From Cohnella laeviribosi DSM 21336 (lineage in GTDB: Bacteria > Bacillota > Bacilli > Paenibacillales > Paenibacillaceae), in assembly GCF_000378425.1 (NCBI RefSeq), contig NZ_KB899809.1:173559-237558 (forward strand): DNA of 64,000 bases. The letters run 5' to 3'. Positions 25,142 through 33,086 of the stretch are shown one piece after another (positions within the stretch are counted from its first letter, which is position 1; each line of letters opens with the position of its first letter). The position numbers and the translations under genes were made by a program. The notes below the pieces were generated by a model, which ran no database searches, was not told the origin of the DNA, and was given only the letters and a program-made list of their open reading frames with translations.

Positions 25142-27105
25142 CCGGCCAGCCCGGTCCGATCCGGCGAGCGAAGCAGCCGAAGTCCGTTCAGAATAACCAG
25201 AATGGTGCTTCCTTCATGCCCGACGACGCCGAGCGGAAGCGCCAGCCCTTGGACGAAATTCGCGGCGATGAGCAGCACGATGACGCCCAGCGCGAACGCC
25301 ATATTTTGCTTGACGATGTTCATCGTCCGCTTGCCCAGCGCAATGGCTCCGGCGATTTTACGCAAGTCGTTTTGGAGCAGCACGACGCCCGCCGTCTCCA
25401 GCGCCGCGTCGCTGCCGCCCGCGCCCATGGCGATCCCGACCGTCGCCGTCGCCAGCGCCGGAGCGTCGTTCACGCCGTCGCCCACCATGGTTACATAGCC
25501 GTACGTTTGCCTCAGTTCCTTGATTTTGTCCGTTTTGTCCTCGGGCAGCAGGCCCGCATAGACCCAATCGATGCCGGCCTCCCGCGCGATCGCTTCGGCC
25601 GTCCCCGGCTGATCGCCCGTCAGCATTGCGACCTTGACGCCCTGCCGTTTCAGCGCGGCGACGGCGGCTTTGGCCTCCGGACGAATCCGGTCCCGCAGCG
25701 CGATGATGCCGGCGGCGCCCCGATCGTTCTGCATGACCGTCACCGTCTTGCCTTCCCGCTCCAACCGCCGGATCGTTTCCCGCACCGTTTCCGTAGCAAA
25801 CCGGCTGTCCAAATACGCGGGCTTGCCGATTTTCCACGCGTCTCCCCGCAGCTTCGCCCGAAGTCCCCAGCCCGTGTCGGCTTGAAATTCGGCCGGCCGC
25901 TCCAGCGGCAAAGCGCGTTCCCTGGCCGCTTCGACGATCGCCTTGGCCAGCGGATGCTCCGACAGGCTTTCCAGAGATGCCGCAACGCGAAGGAGCTCGT
26001 TCTCGCCCTGGTCTTGCAGCGGGATCACATCCGTCACGACCGGGCTCCCGGTGGTCAGCGTTCCCGTTTTGTCGAAAGCGACGACTTGCGTGCGTCCCAG
26101 ATTTTCAAGATGGGCGCCTCCCTTGAACAGCATCCCTCTGCGGGCGCTGCTGGAAATCGCCGACAGGACGGCCGGCATGATGGACGCAACCAAGGCGCAC
26201 GGCGACGCAACGACGAGGAAGACCATCGCTTTGTAAAGCGCCTGCTGCCAGGTCCAGCCCAGCGCCACCGGCGGCAGGACAATCAGCAGCAGCGAAAGGA
26301 GAATGACCGCCCTTGCGTAATAGCGTTCGAACCGCTCCATGAACAGCTGCGAAACCGGCTTCTCGCTTTCCGCCTCCTGCACAAGACGGATGATCCGCGA
26401 AAACAGCGACGCCTCCCCCGGACGCGTCACCTCGACAACCAGCGCGCCCTGGCCGTTCAGCGTGCCGGCGAACACTTCGTCGCCCGGTTCTTTATCCGCG
26501 GGAACCGATTCGCCCGTGATGGACGCCTGGTTGACGGCCGATACGCCTTCAACCACCACGCCGTCGGCGGGAATGCGCTCGCCCGGCTTGACGACGACGA
26601 GGTCGCCCGCTTCCAGCTCCCGAACGGAGACCGCCGCCTCGGCCCCGTCCCTCAGCACGACGGCCGTTTCGGGCGTAAGCTCCATCAGCGAAGAGATGTC
26701 CCGCCGGCTCCGGTCCATCGTATACGTCTCCAGCGCTCCGCTGAGCGCGAAAATGAAAATGAGCACGGCGCCTTCCGTCCAGTAGCCGATGCCGGCCGCC
26801 CCGACCGCGGCGACGATCATCAGCAGATTGACATCCAGATCCCGTTCGTAAAAAAGGGTTTGAAGGCCTTCCTTCGCCTTCGCGAAGCCGCCCACGACAA
26901 AAGCGGCGCAGTACAGCGCGATGGACCATGCCTGGGAATGGCCGCCCAGCGTCCATGCGGCGGCAATCAGCAGCCCGCTTGCAAGCGCCGCGATTCCCTC
27001 GCCGTATCGTTCGATCGGCGCCGTCCGCTCCCGCGGGCGAGCCGCCGTTTGATGAAGTTCCTTGCGATCGCTGTACCCCTTGGCAGTCGGTGTCGTCGCA
27101 AGCAT
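25138..27105 (-). CDS. pfeT: P1B-4-type metal efflux ATPase, PfeT-like (Fe2+/Co2+)
   Basis: 655 residues without an N-terminal CxxC metal domain. Motifs in order: T-G-E-S (actuator), S-P-C-A-L-V-A in the transport helix, D-K-T-G-T-L-T phosphorylation site, the nucleotide-binding H-P in E-H-P-L-A, G-D-G-V-N-D-A-P hinge, and H-E-G-S-T-I-L-V-I-L-N-G in the last helices. S-P-C together with H-E-G-(S/G)-T defines subclass P1B-4, which includes B. subtilis PfeT (ferrous iron efflux, PerR-induced) and Listeria FrvA. ATG 27105 is chosen for GAGAGGTGAT before it; the frame continues to 27198 through the leader. A PerR box overlaps its promoter, supporting iron efflux over cobalt or zinc. Confidence 0.88.
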   Translation of the reverse strand: MLATTPTAKGYSDRKELHQTAARPRERTAPIERYGEGIAALASGLLIAAAWTLGGHSQAWSIALYCAAFVVGGFAKAKEGLQTLFYERDLDVNLLMIVAAVGAAGIGYWTEGAVLIFIFALSGALETYTMDRSRRDISSLMELTPETAVVLRDGAEAAVSVRELEAGDLVVVKPGERIPADGVVVEGVSAVNQASITGESVPADKEPGDEVFAGTLNGQGALVVEVTRPGEASLFSRIIRLVQEAESEKPVSQLFMERFERYYARAVILLSLLLIVLPPVALGWTWQQALYKAMVFLVVASPCALVASIMPAVLSAISSSARRGMLFKGGAHLENLGRTQVVAFDKTGTLTTGSPVVTDVIPLQDQGENELLRVAASLESLSEHPLAKAIVEAARERALPLERPAEFQADTGWGLRAKLRGDAWKIGKPAYLDSRFATETVRETIRRLEREGKTVTVMQNDRGAAGIIALRDRIRPEAKAAVAALKRQGVKVAMLTGDQPGTAEAIAREAGIDWVYAGLLPEDKTDKIKELRQTYGYVTMVGDGVNDAPALATATVGIAMGAGGSDAALETAGVVLLQNDLRKIAGAIALGKRTMNIVKQNMAFALGVIVLLIAANFVQGLALPLGVVGHEGSTILVILNGLRLLRSPDRTGLAG

Positions 27106-27158
27106 CTCGATCACCTCTCGTTGAGAATGAGTTCCATTATTGCGGTCCCAAAAACGGC

Positions 27159-27191
27159 GCATGCTGCTCCCGACGCAACGGAGCAGCATGC
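27159..27191 (-). terminator. Leader hairpin/attenuator of pfeT-like gene
   Basis: 27159-27170 and 27180-27191 are perfectly complementary (12 bp) around a 9-nt loop. On the minus-strand transcript the stem is followed 3-4 nt later by TTTTT, giving an intrinsic-terminator-like structure inside the ~110-nt 5' leader, some 54 nt before the start codon. No known metal riboswitch core (such as NiCo) is recognised. Confidence 0.6.
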
Positions 27192-27214
27192 AAAACAAAG
27201 CGTATTCGTTTTAT

Positions 27215-27251
27215 TTAAAATCATTATAATCTAAGATTTAATAAAAGTAAA
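27215..27251 (-). promoter_or_regulatory. Promoter of pfeT-like gene with overlapping PerR box
   Basis: On the minus strand TTTACT (27251-27246) and TATAAT (27228-27223) are 17 bp apart. TTAAAATCATTATAA at 27215-27229 matches the PerR box TTATAATNATTATAA except at one base and covers the -10. PerR would repress here and release the gene on peroxide stress, exactly as known for B. subtilis pfeT. A further dyad CAGGAAA/TTTCCTG (27259-27275) lies just upstream of the -35, between it and the aspartase stop. Confidence 0.8.
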
Positions 27252-27291
27252 CGGGTTTCAGGAAACGATTTCCTGGCCGAAGCTCTTGGGG

Positions 27292-28725
27292 TCAGCGGCC
27301 GCTTTGGCCGCGGTCGCTGTCCAGCAGCCATTCGCCGGCAATGCCCGGCGTCGTCATCTGCACCGGATCGAGGATCGCATCGATCTCTTCCTTGGTCAGC
27401 AAATGACGCTCGAGAATGATATCTTGCACCCGCATTCCCGTCTTGATCGCTTCCTTGACGATGCCGGCGGCCACCTCGTAGCCGAGATGGGGGTTGAGCG
27501 CCGTCACGATGCCGAAGCTGTCGTGCACGTACTGCGCGCACCGCTCCCGATTCGCTTCCATCCCCTCCAGCGCGAAGCGGATAAAGACGTCGACCGCGTT
27601 GCGCAATATTTTCAGCGACTGAAGCAAATTGAACGCCAGCACCGGCCCCATCACGTTTAATTCGAACTGACCCGCTTCCGAGGCGAGACAAATGGTATGG
27701 TCGTTGCCGATGATTTGAAACGCGGCCTGGTTGACGACTTCCGCCATGACCGGGTTCACTTTGCCCGGCATGATGGAAGAGCCCGGCTGCCTGGCCGGAA
27801 GCCGGATTTCGCTCAGCCCCGTTCGCGGGCCGGACGCCATCAGCCGAATGTCGTTGCAAATTTTGGACACATTGACCGCGCATACTTTCAGCGAAGCGGA
27901 CAGCTCGGTGTAGGCGTCGGTGTTTTGCGTCGCGTCCATCAGATTGTCGGCCGAACGCACCGGAATATTCAAATCTTCGGCGAGCAGCCGCACCACTTCC
28001 CGTATGTATTCCGGCTTTGCGTTCAATCCCGTGCCGACCGCCGTCGCGCCCATGTTGACGGCCAGCAGCCGTTCCGCGGACCGCCCGATCCGCTCGCAAT
28101 CCCGCCCGACGACGGCCGCGTAAGCGGAGAACTGCTGTCCCATCCGAATCGGAACCGCGTCCTGCAGATGGGTTCTCCCCATTTTGATCACGTCGTCGAA
28201 CGCCACCGTTTTTTGGCCGAATGCCTCCTGCAGCCGATTCAGCGTCGCCAGCAAATCCTGCGTCAGCTTGTAAGCCGCGATGCGGATGGCGGTCGGGATC
28301 GTGTCGTTCGTCGACTGCGACATGTTGACGTGATTGTTCGGATTGCAATAAAAGTATTCGCCTTTGGCGCGTCCGAGATGCTCCAGCGCCCGGTTCGCCA
28401 GCACTTCGTTCATGTTCATGTTAATGGATGTCCCCGCGCCGCCCTGGATCGAATCCACGATAAACTGATCGGCGAACGCGCCCTGCGCCACTTCGTCCGC
28501 CGCCTTGACGATCGCTTCCGCGATCGGTTCCCGCAGCATCTTCGTCGCCGCGTTCGCTTTCGCCGCCGCTTTCTTCACATGCGCCAGCGCGCGGATCAGC
28601 TCCGAATGGACCGGAACGCCGGTAATCGGAAAGTTTTCCACCGCCCGCAACGTCTGAATGCCGTAATACGCCGACTGCGGAACCTTTTTCTCCCCGAGAA
28701 AATCCTTTTCGATCCGATATTCCAT
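27292..28725 (-). CDS. aspA: Aspartate ammonia-lyase (aspartase)
   Basis: 477 residues, the normal length. It belongs to the fumarase/aspartase superfamily: signature G-S-S-I-M-P-G-K-V-N-P near residue 320 (flexible loop with the catalytic serine), S-T-N-D near 143, and G-R-T-H-L-Q-D-A near 188. The N-terminus M-E-Y-R-I-E-K-D-F-L-G is aspartase-like rather than fumarase-like. It converts L-aspartate to fumarate and ammonia in the cytosol. The ATG follows a strong GGAGGAGGAG. No asparaginase gene is adjacent, unlike B. subtilis ansAB. Confidence 0.93.
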   Translation of the reverse strand: MEYRIEKDFLGEKKVPQSAYYGIQTLRAVENFPITGVPVHSELIRALAHVKKAAAKANAATKMLREPIAEAIVKAADEVAQGAFADQFIVDSIQGGAGTSINMNMNEVLANRALEHLGRAKGEYFYCNPNNHVNMSQSTNDTIPTAIRIAAYKLTQDLLATLNRLQEAFGQKTVAFDDVIKMGRTHLQDAVPIRMGQQFSAYAAVVGRDCERIGRSAERLLAVNMGATAVGTGLNAKPEYIREVVRLLAEDLNIPVRSADNLMDATQNTDAYTELSASLKVCAVNVSKICNDIRLMASGPRTGLSEIRLPARQPGSSIMPGKVNPVMAEVVNQAAFQIIGNDHTICLASEAGQFELNVMGPVLAFNLLQSLKILRNAVDVFIRFALEGMEANRERCAQYVHDSFGIVTALNPHLGYEVAAGIVKEAIKTGMRVQDIILERHLLTKEEIDAILDPVQMTTPGIAGEWLLDSDRGQSGR

Positions 28726-28763
28726 GCCAGCTCCTCCTCCATGGGCGTGTAAGTATTCCCTTT

Positions 28764-28769
28764 ATTATA
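28764..28769 (-). promoter_or_regulatory. -10 element of aspA promoter
   Basis: TATAAT on the minus strand (28769-28764), about 40 bp before the aspA start; no good -35 is found at the expected distance. Confidence 0.4.
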
Positions 28770-28833
28770 GTGGAATCAGGGAGACGTTTCCTATACTGGA
28801 AACCGGATCATTTTCCGGAGCGGAATATTCAAC

Positions 28834-28858
28834 AAAAAAAGCGGGAAACCCTTTCCCG
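28834..28858 (-). terminator. Intrinsic terminator downstream of copZ
   Basis: CGGGAAA (28858-28852 on the minus strand) pairs with TTTCCCG (28848-28842) around a 3-nt loop, then C and seven T (28840-28834). It ends minus-strand transcription between copZ and aspA. Confidence 0.8.
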
Positions 28859-28997
28859 AAAAGCACCGGCTGAGACATGACCTTTACCTGCTCGCATCCG
28901 CCTCCGAACAAGCGCTGATTGCCGGGCATAAAGAGGGAAAGAAGGAGAATTCGACGAATGTTGGAAAATACCGCCGCTTCACGTGAAACAATGAAAA

Positions 28998-29040
28998 AAG
29001 GCCGCCGCCCGTCACACCGCCGACAGGCTGGCAGCCTCCA
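28998..29040 (-). terminator. Possible first terminator of csoR-copZ
   Basis: On the minus strand a GGCTGCC...GGCGGCC stem (8 bp with one G-U pair, long loop) is followed by TTTTTT, starting about 15 bp after the copZ stop. It is weaker than the terminator at 28834-28858. The spacer between the two (28860-28998) has no convincing gene. Confidence 0.45.
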
Positions 29041-29051
29041 AAAAGGCTTGC

Positions 29052-29252
29052 TTATACGACGTCATAGCCTTGGTCTTCAATCGCGTTCTTGATCGCTTCG
29101 AGCGAAAGCTTGGCCTCGTCGAACTCGACCGCGACGGATTTGGAGGCCAGATCAACCTTGGCCTGAGCCCCAAGCTTCTTGACGGCTCCTTCCACCGCGT
29201 TGACGCAGTGGGAGCAGGACATGCCTTCTACTTTCAACGTTACGCTGGCCAT
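29052..29252 (-). CDS. copZ: Copper chaperone CopZ
   Basis: 66 residues forming one heavy-metal-associated (HMA) ferredoxin-like domain. The Cu(I) site is G-M-S-C-S-H-C with cysteines 13 and 16. ATG 29252 is chosen because AAGGAGG precedes it; the frame is open to 29282. It follows csoR by 42 bp on the same strand, so both are under the CsoR operator. CopZ hands Cu(I) to the exporter CopA and to CsoR; copA itself is absent from this window, unlike the usual copZA pair. Confidence 0.93.
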   Translation of the reverse strand: MASVTLKVEGMSCSHCVNAVEGAVKKLGAQAKVDLASKSVAVEFDEAKLSLEAIKNAIEDQGYDVV

Positions 29253-29294
29253 TGTTCTTCCTCCTTCACTTTGCCGGTCCATCGGCCGGGCCGG

Positions 29295-29636
29295 TCATTT
29301 CATCAACTTGCGGACCGTTACCAGCAATTCGTCCACGACCTCAAGCTCCCCCGCCTGAATGCGCTCGACAACGCAGCTTCTCATATGGCCTTCCAGCAGC
29401 AGCTTGCCGACGCCGTTCAGCGCGGACTGCACGGCCGCGATCTGGTTCAGGACGTCGTCGCAGTACGTATCCTTCTCGATCAGCCCTTTGATTCCGCGTA
29501 TTTGGCCCTCGATCCGGTTCAGACGGGAAATGAGGTTCGCCTTCATCCGGTCCGAATGATGGCTTTTCCTCGCGATGTCCGCCGAGCAGCCGGCCGTGTC
29601 TTTCTGTTCGTGCACGTCCCCGTGATGCTTGCTCAT
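29295..29636 (-). CDS. csoR: Copper-sensing repressor CsoR
   Basis: 113 residues, all-helical DUF156 family. The Cu(I) ligand triad is present with correct spacing: Cys59, His84 and Cys88. An N-terminal His/Cys-rich extension (H4, H5, H9, C17, H26, H27) precedes the core. ATG 29636 is preferred over GTG 29648 because GAGGTGA is well spaced from it. CsoR releases DNA when it binds Cu(I). Its own promoter carries a matching operator, so it is autoregulated along with copZ. Confidence 0.93.
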   Translation of the reverse strand: MSKHHGDVHEQKDTAGCSADIARKSHHSDRMKANLISRLNRIEGQIRGIKGLIEKDTYCDDVLNQIAAVQSALNGVGKLLLEGHMRSCVVERIQAGELEVVDELLVTVRKLMK

Positions 29637-29667
29637 TGGCCGCGTCACCTCGCCTCTTTACTGTAAT

Positions 29668-29689
29668 ATACCCCCTATGGGTATGTCAA
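29668..29689 (-). promoter_or_regulatory. csoR promoter and CsoR operator
   Basis: ATACCCCCTATGGGTAT (29668-29684) is a close match to the CsoR box, a dyad with a GC core. On the minus strand it directly follows a perfect -35 TTGACA (29689-29684); the -10 is probably TACAGT 18 bp further on. The operator therefore lies between the -35 and -10. Confidence 0.85.
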
Positions 29690-29692
29690 GCC

Positions 29693-31018
29693 TTAATCGC
29701 GTTCATAGATCGAACCCGAACGGCTGGCGAAAAACTCGGCATACACCTTTTCGGCGTACGCGTCGGTCATTCCGGCAATGTAATCCGCCGCCAGCCGTTC
29801 CCACGGCCAGCGTTCGCGGTGCTGTTCATAGCTTTGCAGCCAATCCGGCGGAATAATCAGCCGTCCGGTCTCGTATTCCTTGAAGCTGTCCCAAAGCCGC
29901 CGGATCATCACTTCGCTCCGCTTGTGCAGGCGCTGGACGCGAAAATCCTTGATCAGCGTCACCCATGCCAGCTTTTTCAAAATTTCCATCGTGCGCAGAA
30001 GTTCGAGATCCTCCTGCCCTTCGCGCACAAACGTCACGCGTTTCCACCCGGTCGCCGGATCGTCGATGATGCCGACCTGGTTGGCGAATTTGCGCACCCA
30101 CCGCGCTTTCATCTCCCGGCGCGTGCGGGACGGGTCGCGGCCGACCTCGGCGTAAATTTGTTCCCACTGCAGCCAGTATTGGTTCAGCACCCGCCTGACC
30201 ATATCGCTTAGATCGACCTGCTCCCAGGACATGTCCGAATTGCCCTGATCTTCGACGATTTCCTGAACGACGTTTTCCACCAGCTTGTCGTCCTCGAACA
30301 GATTGCGGTTCATCGGAATTTTGCCGGCGCGGATGCCGTCCTCCAGATCGTGCGTGGAATAGGCGATGTCGTCGCACAAGTCCATCAATTGGGCTTCAAG
30401 CGTCGCGACGCTGGGAGGCATTCCCCATAAATCGCGCAAATACCCGATGCCCTCCCACTCGGACTTGTACACCCCTTTGACGCGTCCGGGCTCGTCGATG
30501 CAGAACGGATATTTGTTGATTCCAAGCAGCACCGCGGCGGTCAAATCGAGTCCGCTGTCGCTTCCCGCCCGTTTTTCGAGGAACATCAGAATCCGGTAAT
30601 TTTGCGCATTGCCCTCGTATTTCAGGCCGTGCTCCTTCATCAGAACGTCGTTCAGGATTTCTTCGCCCTTATGGCCGAACGGCGGATGGCCCAGATCGTG
30701 CGCGAGCGCGGCGCATTCGACCACCTCGGGGTCCAGCATCAGACCGGGGTGCTCCTTTTTCGCCAAAAACGGAATGCTCTTCCCGAGGCGTCTTGCGACT
30801 TCCCGCGCAATTTGCGACACCTCGAGCGAATGGGTCAACCGGGTTCGGTAGTAATCGCCGGAGCCGGCCCCGAACACCTGGGATTTGCCTTGAAGACGTC
30901 GAAAGGCGGGGGATTGGATCAATCTCGCGTAGTCTTTCTCGTATTCGTCCCGGTCGTCGCCGGAGTGGATATTCTCCGTGTCGAACAAACGCAGCTTCCG
31001 GACGTTCACGTTCGCCAC
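29693..31018 (-). CDS. dgt: Deoxyguanosinetriphosphate triphosphohydrolase-like HD-domain protein
   Basis: 441 residues of the dGTPase family. The HD metal site shows R-L-T-H-S-L-E-V near residue 62, A-L-A-H-D-L-G-H-P-P-F-G-H near 110, and a later D in D-D-I-A-Y-S-T-H-D near 218. The N-terminal L-Q-G-K-S-Q-V-F segment is normal for the family. It cleaves dNTPs to nucleoside and triphosphate, affecting dNTP pools and in some relatives phage defence. The start is GTG 31018, or GTG 31009, which has a better spaced GAGGTGG. It is the first gene of its unit, with csoR starting 57 bp beyond its stop. Confidence 0.9.
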   Translation of the reverse strand: MANVNVRKLRLFDTENIHSGDDRDEYEKDYARLIQSPAFRRLQGKSQVFGAGSGDYYRTRLTHSLEVSQIAREVARRLGKSIPFLAKKEHPGLMLDPEVVECAALAHDLGHPPFGHKGEEILNDVLMKEHGLKYEGNAQNYRILMFLEKRAGSDSGLDLTAAVLLGINKYPFCIDEPGRVKGVYKSEWEGIGYLRDLWGMPPSVATLEAQLMDLCDDIAYSTHDLEDGIRAGKIPMNRNLFEDDKLVENVVQEIVEDQGNSDMSWEQVDLSDMVRRVLNQYWLQWEQIYAEVGRDPSRTRREMKARWVRKFANQVGIIDDPATGWKRVTFVREGQEDLELLRTMEILKKLAWVTLIKDFRVQRLHKRSEVMIRRLWDSFKEYETGRLIIPPDWLQSYEQHRERWPWERLAADYIAGMTDAYAEKVYAEFFASRSGSIYERD

Positions 31019-31040
31019 CTCATCTCAAGCTGTTTGTATT

Positions 31041-31070
31041 ATTGTATCTATTTTGACGGATGGTTGTCAC
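31041..31070 (-). promoter_or_regulatory. Promoter of dgt
   Basis: Minus strand: GTGACA (31070-31065), 18-bp spacer, TACAAT (31046-31041); both hexamers match consensus at five of six bases, and the start codon lies 23-32 bp downstream of the -10. Confidence 0.6.
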
Positions 31071-31511
31071 GTGTCAGATTAACTTACGGAAAAAATCGGT
31101 TTCTGCGGCGGGCATACCGCTTATATGACATGGTTGCGTTTAAAAGACGTAAGCGTCGGCGCTTCCCGACCGGAACGGCGGCTTGGGTCAAATGGCGGCT
31201 TGAAGCAAACAAGCCCGCCTGCAACGGGGTGGCTTGCGCGTGAAAAGGGGCTCATGTTGCCGGGGGGGCTCATGCGGCCCTTTGAACGGACCGTGAATCC
31301 GCTATGTGACTTTTTCGGCGCAAAATCGGTTCTCTTTCTGACACACGATCCGTTATTTCTGTCCGTTTGTCAAAAATCGCCCCTGGTGGGATGGGATAGC
31401 GGAACGTATGTCCCGATTGCCTGGCTTTGGGCTGTTTTGGGAAAAAATAGCGGAACGACGGTCCGGCTAATCCAAACCGTTGCCTCGCGTTCCGCGATAG
31501 AGCAGCACAAA
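31071..31511. repeat. Noncoding spacer with dispersed repeat motifs
   Basis: No supported gene. The segment 31290-31480 carries at least three copies of the motif seen at 14880-15090 (for example ATAGCGGAACGTATGTCC and ATAGCGGAACGACGGTCCG, plus inverted GGACCGTGAATCCGC). A 132-codon plus-strand frame (31125-31523) crosses it but starts without a ribosome site and has no protein-like features. Confidence 0.45.
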
Positions 31512-31547
31512 CCCCGCCTCTAGCCGGGTCGAGGACTAAAGGCGGGG
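31512..31547 (-). terminator. Terminator after lutR
   Basis: CCCCGCCT (31512-31519) and AGGCGGGG (31540-31547) form an 8-bp stem; on the minus strand it is followed by TTTGTG. It ends the lut transcript some 70 bp after the regulator stop. Confidence 0.6.
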
Positions 31548-31613
31548 ACGATTTGGCGTTTGCGTACGCCGATTCTTTCAGTTGTCCGGCTTCATATGCA
31601 CGGCCGGCTTCGC

Positions 31614-32333
31614 TCAGACGTATTTGGTCAAGATGCTCTCGACATGCTCCAAATGAAGCCGCATCGATTCGGCGGCCAAAGCGGAATCGCGGCGGGCGAC
31701 CGCTTCGTAAATGGCCGAATGCTCGCGGAACAGCCGCTCGGCGACGGAGCGGTTCGCGTACAGCTCGACGCGGCGGACGTCCCGGATCGCCTGCTCCAGC
31801 TGGCTGGTGATCGACTCGAAGAGGCGCAGCAGAATCGAATTGTGCGCCGCGCGCGCGAGCGCCAGATGAAACTGGAGATCGGTCCGCTCCCCTTCGAGAT
31901 CGTCGCCGATCGCCCGCTCCATTTCGCGCACGATGCCCGCCAGATACGCGAGGTCCTCGTCCGTCCGCTTGTCCGCCGCCAGCAGCGCGTTGGAGACTTC
32001 GAGCGACTGGCGCGCCTCGATCAGCTCGAGCAGCGTCGTCCGGTTCATCCGCAGGGAATCGAGTTCGGGAAGCCGGACGTCGGCAGCGGGAGGCGCAAGC
32101 GTATTGCGAATCACCCGGCAGCCTCCGCCCTGGCGGATCTCGATCAGCCCCATCGCCTTAAGCGCGCTGAGCGCTTCGCGGGTGGTCGAGCGTCCGACGC
32201 CGAACCGTTCCGACATCTCCCGGGTGGAAGGCAGCTTGTCTCCGATCTTCAGCTTGCCCTCGAGAATTTGGTTTTTGAGCTGTTCCGTTATTTCTTCGTA
32301 GTGGTTGCGCTTCGTGAGCGGAGTGACTTCCAC
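31614..32333 (-). CDS. lutR: FadR-subfamily GntR regulator of lactate utilisation (LutR-like)
   Basis: 239 residues. The winged helix-turn-helix is at 10-75 (K-L-P-S-T-R-E-M-S-E-R-F-G-V-G-R-S-T-T-R-E-A-L), followed by a helical FCD ligand domain with metal/ligand histidines near 150 and 215. It lies 27 bp after lutC on the same strand, so it is part of the lut operon; in Bacillus lutR lies apart. Start GTG 32333 has GGGAGG upstream. LutR-type repressors are relieved by L-lactate. Confidence 0.82.
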   Translation of the reverse strand: MEVTPLTKRNHYEEITEQLKNQILEGKLKIGDKLPSTREMSERFGVGRSTTREALSALKAMGLIEIRQGGGCRVIRNTLAPPAADVRLPELDSLRMNRTTLLELIEARQSLEVSNALLAADKRTDEDLAYLAGIVREMERAIGDDLEGERTDLQFHLALARAAHNSILLRLFESITSQLEQAIRDVRRVELYANRSVAERLFREHSAIYEAVARRDSALAAESMRLHLEHVESILTKYV

Positions 32334-32360
32334 CGGTTGCGATCCTCCCGTTTTGCAGCG

Positions 32361-33086
32361 TTAGCCTACGATCAGCGCGTAGACGATGCCCGGACCGTGG
32401 ACGCCGATCGTCAGGTCGTTTTCGATATCGGACGACCGGCTCGGTCCGGATATGAAATGAATGCCGGCGGGCAGATTCTCCCGCCCCGCCCGGTCGAATC
32501 CGATCAGCACTTCGCCGAGCCGCGTCCGGATCCGTTCGGCCGGAATGACGATCATGAGCACGGTCGGCAGCAGCGACACCGATCTCCCCTTGTCTTTGGA
32601 CGACAGCACCGCCACCGTGCCCGTATACGCCGCCGCATAGTCGGCCATGACGATGCCGAAATCGGCTTCCGCCGAACGGGCCTTCCAGTTCGTATCGGGA
32701 TCGGAATTCCATACCGACACGACCGCGTCCGGCAGCGCCTCCTCCAGCTTCAAATCCGCAAGCTCCCGCTCGTTCTGGCGGATAATGTAACGGGCGCCCA
32801 TTTCGTTGGCCTTGGCGGCGATAAACGAACGGACATCCTCGTAGCCGGCGAGCCGGGCGACGTGGCCTCCCACGCTGCGCCAGTTGTCCGAAAACCGCTC
32901 GATCCGCTCTTCCGGCGTCCATTCGAACGCGTTCCAGAAATCGGGCGCGCCGCGAAACGGATGGGCGGGCGCTTCCGTTACGCGCGGCCGCTTCAGCCTT
33001 TGCGCGATTCCGTTCATAAACGCTTCCTGCTTGGCGCGCGATTGCGCCTCCAGCTTCGCAAGCCATTCCCGATCCGTTTCAGCCAT
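32361..33086 (-). CDS. lutC: Lactate utilisation protein C (LUD domain)
   Basis: 241 residues with the LUD (DUF162) fold near residues 60-240: an N-terminal amphipathic region, then D-A-V-V-S-V-W-N, A-D-F-G-I-V-M-A-D-Y-A and a terminal S-D-I-E-N-D-L-T-I-G-V-H-G-P. LutABC is an iron-sulfur complex that oxidises L-lactate to pyruvate. It overlaps lutB by 8 bp. Confidence 0.92.
   Translation of the reverse strand: MAETDREWLAKLEAQSRAKQEAFMNGIAQRLKRPRVTEAPAHPFRGAPDFWNAFEWTPEERIERFSDNWRSVGGHVARLAGYEDVRSFIAAKANEMGARYIIRQNERELADLKLEEALPDAVVSVWNSDPDTNWKARSAEADFGIVMADYAAAYTGTVAVLSSKDKGRSVSLLPTVLMIVIPAERIRTRLGEVLIGFDRAGRENLPAGIHFISGPSRSSDIENDLTIGVHGPGIVYALIVG

Noticed and set aside
25138..27105. Cadmium/zinc ATPase CadA
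   Set aside because: CadA-type pumps have C-P-C and an N-terminal metal domain; this protein has S-P-C and H-E-G-S-T and no such domain.
27241..27255. cre-like site before the pfeT promoter
   Set aside because: The central CG is displaced by one base from the CcpA consensus, so the match fails; the PerR box explains the region better.
28958..29092. 44-codon plus-strand ORF with an AAGGAG site
   Set aside because: Basic low-complexity product that overlaps the csoR-copZ terminator and the antisense of copZ; no homology recognised.
29693..31018. Anti-phage dGTPase defence island
   Set aside because: The gene is a standard housekeeping-type dGTPase family member between copper genes and lut genes, with no other defence genes in the window.
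31125..31523. 132-codon plus-strand reading frame
   Set aside because: No ribosome site or recognisable domain, and it runs through a dispersed repeat motif and into the lutR terminator.
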